A DNA stretch of 64,000 nucleotides from Halicephalobus mephisto (GCA_009193035.1 SWDT01000141.1:1-64000); one strand, 5' to 3'; numbered from the stretch's first letter, positions 36,220 to 48,107 are shown. Notes: generated by a model from the sequence alone, not told the origin. Made by a program: numbers and translations.

Positions 36220-36225
36220 TTTATT
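36220..36225 (-). terminator. poly(A) signal of the pseudophosphatase gene
   Basis: AATAAA on the minus strand about 16 bp after the stop at 36241. Confidence 0.55.
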
Positions 36226-36240
36226 TCTTTGCAATTGTGA

Positions 36241-39065
36241 CTAATCCCAAGCAGATCTCCTCGAAGTAAAAAGCTTCTCCGTCATCGTTGAGTCCATCGA
36301 TGAATCGCCGCCTTGGATGTTGAGTCTTGTTTGCCACCTCATCAGGGCCCTCTGGAGGCTGTCGGATATGCATAATCCTGGACGAATTGTACTAGTTTTT
36401 AATTGATGATCGATTATTTGAGCTACACGATTCACGGCTTGAAGTCTGGTCAATTTTTCGATTTTCATCAAGTAAGCGGCGGCGAAGGCCGGAGCTCGGT
36501 TCCTGCAACGAACGGAATAAATAAGAACTGATTTTTTGGCCATTTTTGCTTTTTCTATGCAGGATATTGCTTCTTGGAAATAAGTCGTTAAATCTTCTCT
36601 TGGATCTTGTGTTGGAGGATAAACTATGAGATTTCTCGAAAAAGATCCGCCATATCTGGATTCAGGTCTGAGATCGATGGAGTCGTCCGTGATCGAAATG
36701 GACAAAGTGGTCCGACTGTGGGTCGTTTTGGTGCCACAAAGACACGGGACTTCCGTCCTCGTTCTGGCCACTTTGTCCGCCTCAGGACCGCTGACGTCGA
36801 TGACGAACTCTATGTTCAGTCTGCAGAGCATATTGTGGTTCAAACTGGCGTCTAATCCGCCACAGTACACAAAATCGTCAATTTGAAAAACGATTTCGCC
36901 GATGTAATGAGATTTAATTTTCGAATTTGAATCCGGATATCCAGGCACATTTTCGATCTGCCTCCAGGTGTCCTTCGTCAAGGCCGGCTTCGGGATGTCC
37001 GGCACCCCGAAAGAGGGTCGTTCGGGTTCTTCCGGTCTCTCATCGCTCGACCCCGAAATCGCGGTGACAGAGGAATGACTGTCCCTTTTCGGCAGATAAA
37101 TATGGATATGAGCAGAATCCACCACCCCGTTGTGACTATTCGCCGTGGGAGTTCGGCTAAATTAATCATATTAAAAAAATAATTTTTACAAAAATAAAAA
37201 ATTTAATTTTTACAAAAATAAAAAATTTAATTTCTACAAATAATTAGAAATTTAATTTTTTACAAAATTTTAAAAATAAAAAAATTAATTTTTACAAAAA
37301 TAAAAAATTTAATTTTTTACAAAATTTCAAGAGTAAAAAAATAATTTTTATAAAAATATAAAATAAAATTTTGTAAAATTTAATTTTTACAAAATTTTAA
37401 AAATAAAAAATAATTTTTCTATAAAAATAAAATTTTTATGAAATTTTCTCGAAACGAATTTTTAAAAAATTTCGAAAATATTTATATTGAAAAAATTTAA
37501 TTTTTATGAAATTGCCTTGAGATCAATTTTTAGAATTTTTCATAAACTTTCTAAATTTATTATTTTTCGTAATTCAAAAATTCTCACCAGATTTTCACGC
37601 ATTTGAGAATTTTTTATGAAATTTTAGAAATTTATGTGAAATTTTAATAATTAAAAAAAATTAATTTTAAAAAATTTTAATTAATTAAAAAAAAATTAAA
37701 TAACTTTAAAAAAATTTCAATAATATCAATAAAATTGATTTTTAAAAAATGATTTTAAAAAATTTTGTTTTTAAAAAGTTTTAATAATTTTAAAAAATTT
37801 TTAATTTAATTTAAAAAAAATTATTTTAAAAAATTTTAATAATTTAAAAAATTTTAATTTAAAAAATTAAAAAACAAAGAAATTGTATTTGATGGATTAC
37901 TGGATGTCGGTTGTGATTTTTCGACTTTCGGAATACTTTGATTATGACCCTTGACCCCAGGGGTGGACATAGGGTTCCATACCCCATGTAACCCCGACTC
38001 AGAAATTTCTAATTTAAAAAACCCAAAATCATAAAAAAATCCAAATTCAAAATTACTGTAGCTTACTGTAGTTCCAAAAATCAGTGTCGAAACAACTTTG
38101 AAAAAAATTAATTTTAAACTTTTTGTCAGTTGTAACAAACTCACTTGGGACGTCGGAGGTTGTAATAACTGCCGTTTTCGCTTCCAGAATCCGTGTTGGC
38201 CGTTCCTCGACGACTGCCCGTGGAACCGGCACTCATGTGTCTTCCGTTGGGGATACTGGGCATGGATCTCCTCAAGGAAGGCCTGAAGTCCGTAAGTTGG
38301 CACGGCAATGTGATCGAATATTCATCCACTAAAAAATAGTTTTAAAAATTAATAATTTTAAAAAATAACTTTAAAAATAAATAATTTTAAAAAATAGTTT
38401 TAAAAATTAATAATTTTAAAAATAAATAACTTTTAAAAAATTAATAATTTTAAAAATAAACAACTTTTAAAAATAAATAATTTTAAAAAATAAATAATTT
38501 TAAAATTTTAGAATAATTGAGAATTAATTTTTTTTAAATCAAAAAACAATTTTAAAAATTAATCGTTTTTTAAGTTGTAAAATTATTTTTTTTGTATTGT
38601 TTTCGATTTAGTTCGAATTTTAAAAAATTTTACGTTTAAATAAAATTAAAAATCGATAATTTTTGTACTATTTTGAAATTGAAAAAAATTAATTTTTGTA
38701 TTATTTTGAAAAATTTCTTAATTTAATTTAATTTAAAAAATCGATAATTTTTGTATTATTTTGAAGAATTTTAAGTTTAAATAAAATTAAAAATCGATAA
38801 TTTTTGTATTATTTTGAAATTGAAAAAAATTAATTTTTATATTATTTCGGAAAATTTTTAAAATTTAATTTAATTTAAAAAATCAGAAATTAAACTTACA
38901 ATCATCTATGTTTCCTATGGAATCTTGTCCGGGTGAGTCGATGAGGCCGAAGATGGATTGGCGTCTGTTTCCCACGTTGGAGGTAGTCGGGGCCGTGGGA
39001 GGGGGTTCGGTGTTGACTCTGAGGGTGAACCGCCCCATCCCCCGGGTCTTGCCCCTTGATGACAT
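36241..39065 (-). CDS. dual-specificity-phosphatase-like protein, probably inactive
   Basis: Exons 38900-39065, 38145-38328 and 36241-37156 join in phase to 421 residues. The first 130 residues are Arg/Ser/Gly-rich and probably disordered. The C-terminal part reads as a DUSP fold: IDDFVYCGGLDAS, LNIEFVIDVSG, then VLIYSVRCRNRAPAFAAAYL at about residues 328-347, followed by a helix-rich end. Active DUSPs have His-Cys-X5-Arg at this loop; here the equivalent positions are Ser-Val-X4-Arg, so the catalytic cysteine is absent and the loop is one residue shorter or shifted. That points to a STYX-type pseudophosphatase that binds phosphoproteins without hydrolysing them. This is inference; the fold call itself rests on motif resemblance. 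Confidence 0.7.
37170..37850. repeat. AT-rich intron filler
   Basis: Low-complexity A/T runs in intron 2 of the pseudophosphatase gene; 38330-38880 in intron 1 is of the same kind. No feature is supported. Confidence 0.5.
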
Positions 39066-39423
39066 TTCAAAACTTTTAAATCGATTAATTTTAAAAAAAT
39101 TTTTATCAATAAAAATATAATTTACTTTAGAAAAAGGAAAAAATGGTAAAAAAGTTAGTGAAATAAATATACCTAGCAGCAACGGCAATTACGGCCAGTT
39201 TTGTCTAACTCAAAAACGGACAAACATGGCATCGACAGAACACAGAAAAAAATTTTTTTTAACATTTAAAAAAAAATTTTTCTTTTAACATTTAAAAAAT
39301 TTTTTTTTAACTTTTTTTTAAAATTTTTTTATTTGAACATTTAGCGAAAAAACAATTAAAGTAAAGCTCCGATGATTATTTACTTTTTATTTACTGGATT
39401 ATCCTTGATAAAAGTAGTTATCT

Positions 39424-39497
39424 TCAACGAGAACCAGCGGGGGTACTTGATGTGGAGGTCGTGGCCGCCTTGGGCGTGGACTTCGAGTCTGTAATTG
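39424..39497 (-). CDS. possible orphan terminal exon
   Basis: After an acceptor-like TTTCAATTACAG, a short frame runs to a TGA at 39428 region with Thr/Ser/Ala/Pro codons ending mostly in C or G (STPKAATTSTSSTPAG). The composition is coding-like and unlike the array upstream, but no partner exon was found. It may be the end of a gene whose other exons lie in the repeat-filled interval to 42.6 kb, or a relic. Confidence 0.25.
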
Positions 39498-39539
39498 AAA
39501 TAATTAACGTCTGTGTTGAGATTCGGCAATCGACTATAC

Positions 39540-40260
39540 GATATTCCCTCCCTTGCGACAAATGCTTCTTGGGATATTTGATCCCCTGGGGCATTTCTTC
39601 CCCGAAAAACTTTGTTCCTCTAGGATATATGTTTCCCGATAGTAGATATTTTTTAGAGGTATTTGCTCTCTTAGGACATTTCTTTTCTAAGATATTTAAC
39701 TCCTTGGGAGATTTTTTCCCTAAGATATTTATTTCTTTGGGATATTTGATCCCCTGGGGCATTTCTTCCCCAGGAAAATTTGTTCCTTTAAGATATTTGT
39801 TTCTCGACAGTAAATGCTTCCTAGGGATATTTGCTCTCTTAGGGGATTTCTTCTTTAGTGGCATTTGCATCCCTGGGACATTTTTTCTCTAAGATATTTG
39901 TTTCTTTGGGATATTTGATCCCCTAGGGCATTTTTTCCCCAGGAAAATTTGTTCCTTTAAGATATTTGTTTCTCGACAGTAAATGTTTCCTAGAGATATT
40001 TGCTTTCTTAGGGAATTTCCTCTTTAGTGGCATTTGCATCCCTGGGGCATTTCTTCCCTAAGATATTTGATCCCCTGGGGCATTTCTTCCCCAGGAAAAT
40101 TTGTTCCTCTAGAATATTTGTTCCATGATAGTAGATGTTTCCTAGAGATATTTGCTTTCTTAGGGCATTTCTTTTCTAAGATATTTAACCCCTTGAGATA
40201 TTTATTCCCCCAGGGGTAGTTCTTCCCTGATAACTGATGCTCTTCAGTAACAGTTCTCTC
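39540..40260. repeat. tandem repeat GATATTTGATCCCCTGGGGC
   Basis: Units of 24-30 bp (for example TTTCTTCCCCAGGAAAATTT) are arranged in a higher-order block of roughly 150-180 bp that repeats three to four times. Frames of about 146-148 codons are open on both strands because the unit lacks stops; they are not genes. Confidence 0.85.
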
Positions 40261-40299
40261 CTTTATTTCGTATTATTTATATTATTTCTTTCGTTTTCA

Positions 40300-40660
40300 T
40301 ATTGGTTTTTTTATAGTTAATTAATATGTTAAGTTAATCTACCTAAGAAAATACTAATTTAAAGAACTCGAAACCAGCACTAATCAGGGGAATATCTGCT
40401 GTTGGGGATTAACCGTCGTAAAGTTCATAAATTAATCAGAATCAAAACTATCGATTTCGAACTAATTTTAACTCAAAAAAATCAAAATAATTTAAAAAAT
40501 TTTGTTTCATTTTAAAAATAATTTTGAAAATTTTATTTCATTTTAAAAATAATTTTGAAAATTTTATTTTATTTTAAAAATAATTTTTGAAATTTTATTT
40601 TATTTTTAAAATATTTTTGAAAATTTTGTTTTATTTTAAAAATAACTTTAAAATTACGTA
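40300..40660. repeat. half-copy of palindrome 2 and AT tandem
   Basis: 40310-40385 resembles one arm of the foldback at 22.5-22.8 kb. 40490-40650 is a 38-bp AT tandem (AAAATAATTTTGAAAATTTT). Confidence 0.55.
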
Positions 40661-40769
40661 TATTCATGTCGGTTAGGCCTTAAATATAATTACATTTGGA
40701 ATTTATAATTTTATAAATTACACCGTTAGTTTTCGGTTCTCTAAAAAGTTCCAAAAGTAGATTTATATA

Positions 40770-41035
40770 TCGATTTAGTTTAGATTAAGCGGATGACGTC
40801 ATTTTCGGAAGTAAAAAGTTTCATTTTTCGAAAAGTATAAAAAATCACTAAATAAAATAACAAAACTAAAAGTACTTTATTTTAAATATTTCATATATGA
40901 AATTTTGCAATTTTCTGACTCTAGAAGATTATTCGACAAAAATTAAGTGTAAATTCCCAATCCCTATCCAACAACTTACGAAATTTATTTTTACTTGATT
41001 GATTTTTCATTTTGAATAAATTTTTTGTTAAAAAA
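40770..41035 (+). repeat. second copy of the kinase intron repeat
   Basis: Reverse-complement match to the two intron blocks at 34600-34715 and 35095-35225, here without the 380-bp insertion. Contains TTTCATATATGAAATTTTGC at the site where the other copy is interrupted. Confidence 0.7.
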
Positions 41036-41179
41036 TTTCAACTTTTTTGAAGAAAACTATCAATTTCGAACTTTTAACCTATTAGAATTCGGAAATTGAA
41101 ATAATTCAAACTCGAATAAAACTATTAATTTGGGAATTTAGAAGATTAGGATTTGAAAATCGAAAATCTTGATCTACAA

Positions 41180-41230
41180 CACCTAACTCCAGCCTGCCTG
41201 AACGTTGTCCGCAAGTTGCAAATTTTGATT
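41180..41230. repeat. single unit of the TTGCNNGCAA family
   Basis: GCCTGAACGTTGTCCGCAAG matches the core of the arrays at 2.06 and 50.7 kb. Confidence 0.55.
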
Positions 41231-41249
41231 TTGATTTTAATATTTATAT

Positions 41250-41765
41250 AGGTAATTTGCGATCACTATTAACTGAATGTAATCAATACATAAAAGCCTT
41301 TGAATGCAATCTTCAATAAGTTGGATTCTGAGTGAGTATAATCGATGACAATGATTGCAATCAAGCAAAGGCTGATTATAACTAAATGCAATCGATGTGT
41401 TTCAGATGTATTTTTTCTTATAGGTAATTTGCAATCACTATTAATTGAATGTAATCAACGCATAAAAGCCTTTGAATGCAATCTTCAATAAGTTGGATTC
41501 TGAGTGAGTATAATCGATGGCAATGATTGCAATCAAGCAAAGGTTGATTATAACTGGATGCAATCGATGTGTTTCAGATGTATTTTTTCTTATAAGTAAT
41601 TTACAATCACTATTAATTGAATGCAATCTTCAATAAGTTGGATTCTAATTGAGTATAATCGATGGCAATGATTGCAATCAAGCAAAGGCTGATTATAACT
41701 AAATGCAATCGATGTGTTTGATCGCATTCAGTTAGTGGTGATTGCAAATTACCTGTGTAAGTAAT
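41250..41765. repeat. tandem array related to palindrome 1
   Basis: Three units of about 165 bp with TAATTTGCRATCACTATTAA and AATCGATGGCAATGATTGCA, ended by an inverted segment (GTGATTGCAAATTACCTG). It looks like a foldback element that became tandemly amplified. Confidence 0.75.
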
Positions 41766-42099
41766 TCGCAATCACTCAGAAATGACCGTAATCGAGCAGA
41801 CTTAATTACGTTCATTTCTGAGTGCCTACTGCATCTGTGAAAACATAATATTTTTAATTTTGCACTTATTTCGTAATTTTTCAATCAATTGTGTATTATA
41901 AAAGTCATATATGAACTTTTTCATAAAGTAGCTTCAATTTTCTTCAAGTTTTTAGAAACTACACAATGTTACAAATCACGCACAACTAAATGTCATCGAA
42001 TTTACTCCATTAAGCTCAGTCACAAGTGATTGTAAATTGGTTATGTGACGTTCCTGTTCCAGACGTTACTTCCTAAGCATTTAAACTTCAATTTTAGAC

Positions 42100-42480
42100 G
42101 TGAGATTTTACAAAAATAATTTATAACAGAGTAGTAAAATCCATAAATTCTGAATCTAGAATCAGAATCAAAGATAACTTTCAGAATTTCAGATTTTGAG
42201 TTAAACAATGCTTAAATCTGAAGCATTTATATTCCATTTTTAGAGTTAGAATTTTACAAAAACATAATACTGTAATAAAATCCATAGGTTCTGAATCTAG
42301 AATCAAAATCAAAGATAATTCTCAGAATTTCAGATTCTGAGTTAAACAATTCTTGTATCTGAAGCACTTATATTCCATTTTTAAAGTCAAAACTCTACAA
42401 AAAGTACTTATAATACTGTAGTAAAATCCATAGATTCTGAATCTAGAGTCAATAAAAAATTAACCTTCAGAATCCAAGGT
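42100..42480. repeat. three-unit tandem repeat, about 125 bp
   Basis: Units with ATTCTGAATCTAGAATCAG and TATATTCCATTTTTAGAGT, downstream of the hydrolase gene. 41765-42100 is unique but featureless. Confidence 0.75.
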
Positions 42481-42626
42481 TCTGAAGATTAACTCTGAAT
42501 TTTAAGGATATTTCAAATTTTATATAAAAACTATTAAAAAATAAAAACTTATCTAAAATGACTTTTAAAACACTATTTAACAAATTTAAAGTTATTTAAA
42601 ATAATTTTTCGATTTTAATTTTTGAA

Positions 42627-43438
42627 TTAAAATTGTAAAAATTTGAACAGAAATGCTCGAGGCTGAGGCGTTTTGTCACGTGCAAATTGCTTGTGTAATT
42701 GGTTGTGAAATTTTGGAATCTAAAAAATTTGAAAACTTACTTTGCCTGAGGGACTTTTTCGATTATGAGCTTAGGGTCCATGATGAACCGGTCGTTGCCG
42801 CCGTTGATGAGGAGTACTGGCATCTTGAGTTTGTTCAAAACGTAATCGGAGGGGAATCGACCTCCGAGATCTCGGTATACTGTAGAAACAACATCACAAA
42901 GATCGGCCCATTGTTTAGAAAAAAATTCTTCGGAATAGTGTTCTAAATAGGGTTCTCGGGAGCTTTGAAGCCATTGTTTGGTGTTTTTCATTCCTTTGAA
43001 AGCCATATCTCCTCGGAAATCCACTCTTGTGGACGTCGCCAAAAGCACCATATGAGACACCAGGGCCTTCCCCACGGCACCCACGTGAATCGCCGTCCGT
43101 CCCCCCTCGCTCCATCCCAGCACGACAAATGGAGTTAAATTTAATTTTTTCATCAAATCAATACAGTAATCTGCGTCTTTTTTGCATCTGTTAACTTCTT
43201 GAATTCTGTCTGGAGGTCTGGAAGTACCGTATCCCGGGGGATCTACGACGACCACAGTGGCCCAATTGGGGTCGAAGGCCCTCAGGACCGGCTCCGGGTA
43301 GTCCTTCTTGTAGCATCCGACGCCCCCCGGGATGAACAGGAAATTAACCGGTCCGTTACCGTACTTACAGTATCCAATATTCAAATCCCGGATTTCTTGA
43401 TGATTTTCTTCGATTTTAATTCCATTTTCTACTGTCAT
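42627..43438 (-). CDS. alpha/beta hydrolase, BPHL (valacyclovir hydrolase)-like
   Basis: Exons 42746-43438 and 42627-42719 give 261 residues. The start lies 4 bp after TTTCAG, a likely trans-splice site. Alpha/beta-hydrolase features: FIPGGVG oxyanion region, VVVVDPPGYGTS, nucleophile Ser110 in GWSEGG, acidic residue Asp216 in GGNDRF, and a histidine, probably His236 (KFHNQLH). BPHL enzymes cleave amino-acid esters and alpha-amino thiolactones. The exon join uses CAG|GCAAAG, a GC-type donor; the frame it gives (FARDKTPQPRAFLFKFL) resembles the family's end. A GT donor 5 bp further on gives another open but unconvincing tail. Plus-strand frames over this gene are shadows. Confidence 0.8.
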
Positions 43439-43715
43439 TTTTCTGAAATTAAAAAAATTAAAAATTTCCTCAATAAGCAAAAAAAAAATTAAAAAATCAA
43501 ATTTATCGATCGAACACGTCCAAAAAAGAAAAAATGGACAAAAGAAGAGAAAACAAGGCCGTCAAACATGATCAAACGGGAGCCGACGACCGGGCCCCAC
43601 TTGAAAGGTCACGTACTCAGGCGATACTTGGGACTTCTCTGATATGATCGGCGTTGACTAACGTTAGGGAAACCATTCATTCAAGTGCCCTAAATCAATC
43701 TGGAAAATAAATCAA
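43439..43715. other. promoter region of the hydrolase gene
   Basis: A GC-richer patch at 43530-43660. A 37-codon plus-strand frame starts at 43534, but it has no domain or splice support. Confidence 0.35.
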
Positions 43716-43719
43716 TGCA

Positions 43720-44110
43720 CAAACACTAATATTAAAAATGATCCTAAATAGCTTAAATCGACTTAGAAAGTAATTTCGATATATGAATATTTGTATTAAA
43801 AATGATTCTAAATAACTTAAATCGACATAGAAAACAATTTCGATATATGAATACTTATATTGAAAGTGATTCTAAATAACTTAAATCGACTTAAAAAACA
43901 ATTTCGATATATGAATACTTATATTGAAAGTGATTCTAAATAACTTAAATCGACTTAAAAAACAATTTCGATATATGAATACTTATATTGAAAGTGATTC
44001 TAAATAACTTAAACCAACTTAAAAAGTAATTCTTATATATGAATACTTATATTGAAAATGTTCTAAATCGCCCTAGAAAGTAGTTTTGATATATAGAGTT
44101 AATATAAGGG
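43720..44110. repeat. tandem repeat, about 65 bp, with CGATATATGAATACTTATAT
   Basis: Five to six units; each also carries TGATTCTAAATAACTTAAAT. Toward 44300 the units fade. Confidence 0.8.
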
Positions 44111-44619
44111 AAATTCGAAATAACTTACATCAACCTAAAATAAAATCTTGATATATAAAAATTCAAAATAACTTACATTAATCTAAAAAATAATTTTGAT
44201 ATATTTACATCAATAATAACAGCATTTAAAACAACTTACATCATCTTAAAAACAATTTCGATATATAAAAAATAATTATTACCGAAAAAATTTATTGAAA
44301 TGTCCAAAAACACAATTTCGATATAAAAATGAATATTATTAAAGAAAAAATTCGTTTAAAATGCCAAAAATCCGCCCAAAAGACAACCGGATATGACGAA
44401 ATGAACTATTATCTCATGAAACATTCAATTGTTTGAATTCAGCCGAAATGCAACGAGTTAAGTAACCAGTAAAATCAGAAACAAAACACGATCTGTCTGA
44501 TAAAACCGCGTGATTACGTAAGACGAAAACCTGTTTCGACATTCAATTGGATCAGTTTCATCCATAAAATCACGAAATAGTTCACATTCTATTTCGATTT
44601 TAAAAAAAAGTACTCTAAA

Positions 44620-45070
44620 GATTCTTTTATATATAAGGAATAATTCCAGAAAATATTTCATATATAAAAGTTAATTTTCAAAACTATTTCATATATGAAA
44701 GTTAATTTTTAAAAGTTTTTCATATATGAAAGTTAATTTTCAAAACTATTTCATATATGAAAGTTAATTTTTAAAACTATTTCATATATGAAAGTTAATT
44801 TTTAAAAGTTTTTCATATATGAAAATTAATTTTTAAAAACTTTGATATATGAAAAATAATTTTTAAAACTATTTAATATATGAAAACTAATTTTTAAAAG
44901 TTTTTCATATATAAAAGTTAATTTTTAAAAAACTTTGATATATAAAAGTTAATTTTCAAAACTATTTCATATATGAAAACTAATTTTTAAAAAACTTTGA
45001 TATATAAAAGTTAATTTTTAAAAGTTTTTCATATATAAAAGTTAATTTTTAAAAATCTTTCATACTTTAA
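44620..45070. repeat. tandem repeat of palindromic TTTCATATATGAAA
   Basis: About fifteen units of 28-32 bp, each with TTTCATATATGAAAGTTAAT, downstream of mks-2. The palindromic word TTCATATATGAA also marks the insertion point in the kinase intron repeat and occurs singly elsewhere (for example near 40900). Confidence 0.8.
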
Positions 45071-45142
45071 AAAATGTTTTATAAAATGTGCTTTATTTAT
45101 ACAAGAAATATTTTATTTAAAATAACGCAAAAAAGAAAAAAA

Positions 45143-46721
45143 TCATGCAGAATTGGATTTCGATAATATCGCGACCGTGGCGAAGGACAACAAACTTTCG
45201 AATCCCACTAATGCTAGCTGGATACAGGAACCGATTTTTTCGATCAGGAAAACATTGGCTTGGAAAAAACCGAAATAAGCAGACAATGCTAAAATCGCTA
45301 ATGACAACAAAATCGAAAACGAAATGTAAGTCGGAGTTTCAGTCAAGTTTCCTCGTTCGGCTGAAATAATTCTCATTAATTTTCACACAATTAATTTAAT
45401 TTGATGTAAAAAAAACTTGTTTCTTAAAAAGCCAGTAACGAAGCTCGCGGACGGAGAATACATATCGGCCATTTCCTTTAAAACCGCTATTTGAAACGTG
45501 ATCTTTGACGAAAAAAGACATGGAAGAATTTTAATTTTAAAAAAAAGTGGTTTTAAAACGAAAATTTCTTTTTTTGTGGTAAATGATTTGACTGGTCGAC
45601 AAATGGCCATTGAAGTTTTTTCAGTTCAAAAATTAATCAGGAATTTCGTTTTAGGACCGTTTGAAAAATGATCTTTGACGAAAAAAGATATGGAAGAATT
45701 TCAATTTAAAAAAAAAGTGGTTTTAAAACGAAAAATTTCTTTTTTTTGTGATGAAAATTTGACTGGTCGACAAATGGCCATTGAAGTTTTTTCAGTTCAA
45801 AAATTAATCAGGAATTTCTTTTTAGGACCGTTTGAAACGTGACCTTTATTAACAATATATAGAGGAATTATAATTTTCGAAAAAAAAGTGGTTTTAAAAC
45901 GGAAAATTTCTTTTTCTTGTGATAAATGATTTGACTGGCCGACAAATGGCCATTGAAGTTCTTTTAATCGAAAAATTAATAATAATTTTTTTCAGGACCA
46001 TCATTCAAAACGTGACCTTTATTAACAATATATAAAGGAATTATAATTTTCGAAAAAAAAGTGGTTTTAAATTTTAAAAATTTCTTTAATCGGAAAAATA
46101 ATCAGAAAATTCGCTTCAGGATCAAAATGTAAAACATTTTTTAAATTTAAAAATTACCAAAATTGGTCCTGTCACGAATGACGATTATTTTTTCGAATTT
46201 GAATTTAATTTTTTTTTAAACGAAAATTACCAAAATTGATCCTCGTGATTTCTATCGGAACGAAGGAAATCAACATCAGAATTTCACAAACGTCGACGTA
46301 GACGGGATTTTCGAAATAATTATTTTTCAAAATTAAACAAATCACTAATAAAACAAAATAAACAATGCTGGCTCTGGAGCTGATGTAAAGAAGGATCTGT
46401 AACGGCAACGAAGATCTCTAAAAAATTAAATTTTAAAAATTTTAGATTTTAAAAAAATTTAATTTAAAAAAATTTAATTTTAAAAAATTTTAGATTTAAA
46501 GAAAATTAATTAAAAAAAAATTTTAATTTAAAAAAAATTTTAGATTTTAAAAATTAAATTTGAAAAAAATTTTAATTTGAAAAAAATTGAATTTGAAAAA
46601 TTTTAGATTTTAAAATTTTTTTTCAAAATTTGATTTTTTAAATTTCTTTTTAAATTTAATTTTAGAATTTTTTATTTAAATTTCAACTTACAATATTGCT
46701 TACTGTTTGGGATCCTGACAT
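45143..46721 (-). CDS. mks-2: TMEM216/MKS2-like ciliary transition-zone protein
   Basis: Exons 46692-46721, 46231-46417 and 45143-45360 join in phase to 144 residues, matching the usual length of TMEM216 (about 145). Four hydrophobic helices; matching landmarks are SSLPLQILLYI, VDVCEILMLISFVPIEITRINF, RGNLTETP and the last helix before AILSK. TMEM216/MKS2 belongs to the MKS module of the ciliary transition zone, which gates entry of membrane proteins into sensory cilia. The ten-residue first exon was found by frame (MSGSQTVSNI); an overlapping 70-codon frame starting at 46884 is a shadow. Intron 2 contains a three-unit tandem array. A perfect X-box lies 88 bp upstream. TMEM17 is the closest alternative family. 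Confidence 0.78.
45590..46085. repeat. three-unit tandem array in mks-2 intron 2
   Basis: Units of about 180 bp with TTTGACTGGTCGACAAATGG and AAAAAAGTGGTTTTAAAACG. The fourth unit is truncated. Confidence 0.8.
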
Positions 46722-46808
46722 TTGTATTTTTGTGGAAAATAAAAATTAAATAATTAAATCCAAAAATATCGAAAGCCAGTTTTCCAAAAGTCCAAAAAGA
46801 GCGTTTTT

Positions 46809-46822
46809 GTCTCCATAGAAAC
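46809..46822 (-). promoter_or_regulatory. X-box (DAF-19/RFX site) upstream of mks-2
   Basis: GTCTCCATAGAAAC fits the 14-bp X-box consensus RTHNYYWTRRNRAC at every position. It lies 88-101 bp before the mks-2 ATG, the distance typical of nematode ciliary genes driven by the RFX factor DAF-19. Confidence 0.75.
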
Positions 46823-47006
46823 CGTCGTTGAATCGACTCTCGCCGCGAAATTTCCTGACGAACATGATGATTTTCGTCGTTCAAAAACAGAAATATAATT
46901 AATTTTAAAATTTAATAAATTTTTGTGTACAAAAATCTGAAAATTTTTTCGATGAAAATAAAATTAAACAAAAAAAGTTTTAAAAAAACTAAAATCAAAT
47001 TTCACC

Positions 47007-47599
47007 GCTGTGGTCCAGACCAGATTTTTGAAAGTCCATTTTTTGAAGTTCTTTATTGTGAAAAAATATATAAAATTTGAAAAAGAACAATCCGAAAAAA
47101 ATTGATGTAATATGGACTTCCCCTAGTGACGAGGTGGACATAATTTTCAACACGTTCTTTATCTATAGATATTTTATTATAAACAACAAAGTTACAAAAC
47201 TGATTCCAAAACTATGAGAACCGTCTTAGTGGGGATTTTCGTGGTATGAGTTCCTATTCGGTTCCATCTTAGAGGTCTTTTTCGAAATTCCTGCTTTCGC
47301 TTTGAGACTGATGTGATATGGACTCTCTCCGACCACGGGGTAGACACAATTTTTAACACATTCTTTATCTATAGATATTTTATTATAAACAACAAAGTTA
47401 CAAAACTGATTGCAAAAGTGACAGTAACCCCTGGTGTCCTAGTAAGAGCTTTCGTGGTAGGAGTTCCCATTAGATTCCACCTCAACAACAGTATTCGAAA
47501 CTCAATCTAAATTTAACAGCTTCATAAAACAACAAGCATCCTCCTACCGTAACTACAAAGACCATCACGGTGGGAGCTAGTTCACGTCACGTGTCATCT
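47007..47599 (-). repeat. long inverted repeat, right arm
   Basis: Reverse-complement partner of 890-1480. The 65-codon plus-strand frame inside corresponds to the minus-strand frame of the left arm and is not supported as a gene. Confidence 0.85.
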
Positions 47600-48107
47600 C
47601 TGAAAATTAATAAAAAAATTTTTCACCGAAAATACAAATTGAATTCCACATAGAAAGTACCTAAACATGATGAACAAAATAATTTTTAAGATTTAAAAAT
47701 ATCTCCCAACTTCTATAAAATGAAAACTTCCCCATAACAAACATTAAATTTTTTATTTTTTTTTTCATTAATAAAATAAAATTTCCTAAAAAATCAAACA
47801 TCCAATTTAAAGTTAATTATTAAACTATTTTTATTTTTATTAATTATCAATCAAAATTCCATAATTATATAATTCAAATTTTATAAAAAAAAAAATAAGT
47901 TTTTAAAAATTAAAATTTTTCGAAATTAAAAAACTTTTTAGATTTCTTCGAAATTTAATAATTTTTTAATTTTCGAAACTTTTTAGATTTTTTCAAAATT
48001 TAATAATTTTTTAATTTTCGAAATTTCTTAGATTTTTTTGAAATTTAATAATTTTTTAATTTTCGCAATTTCTTAGATTTTTGAAGACATCAGATTCTGC
48101 AGTGGAT
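47600..48107. other. AT-rich gap, nothing recognised
   Basis: Low-complexity sequence with a short TTTAATAATTTTTTAATTTT tandem near 47.9-48.07 kb. Confidence 0.5.

Noticed and set aside
39424..39892. 146-148-codon frames on both strands
   Set aside because: Both arise from a tandem repeat whose unit lacks stops in several frames. Only the non-repetitive end (39424-39497) could be coding.
46672..46884. 70-codon minus-strand frame covering mks-2 exon 1
   Set aside because: A different frame of the same exon (ten codons, MSGSQTVSNI) joins in phase to the TMEM216-like exon; this longer frame does not.
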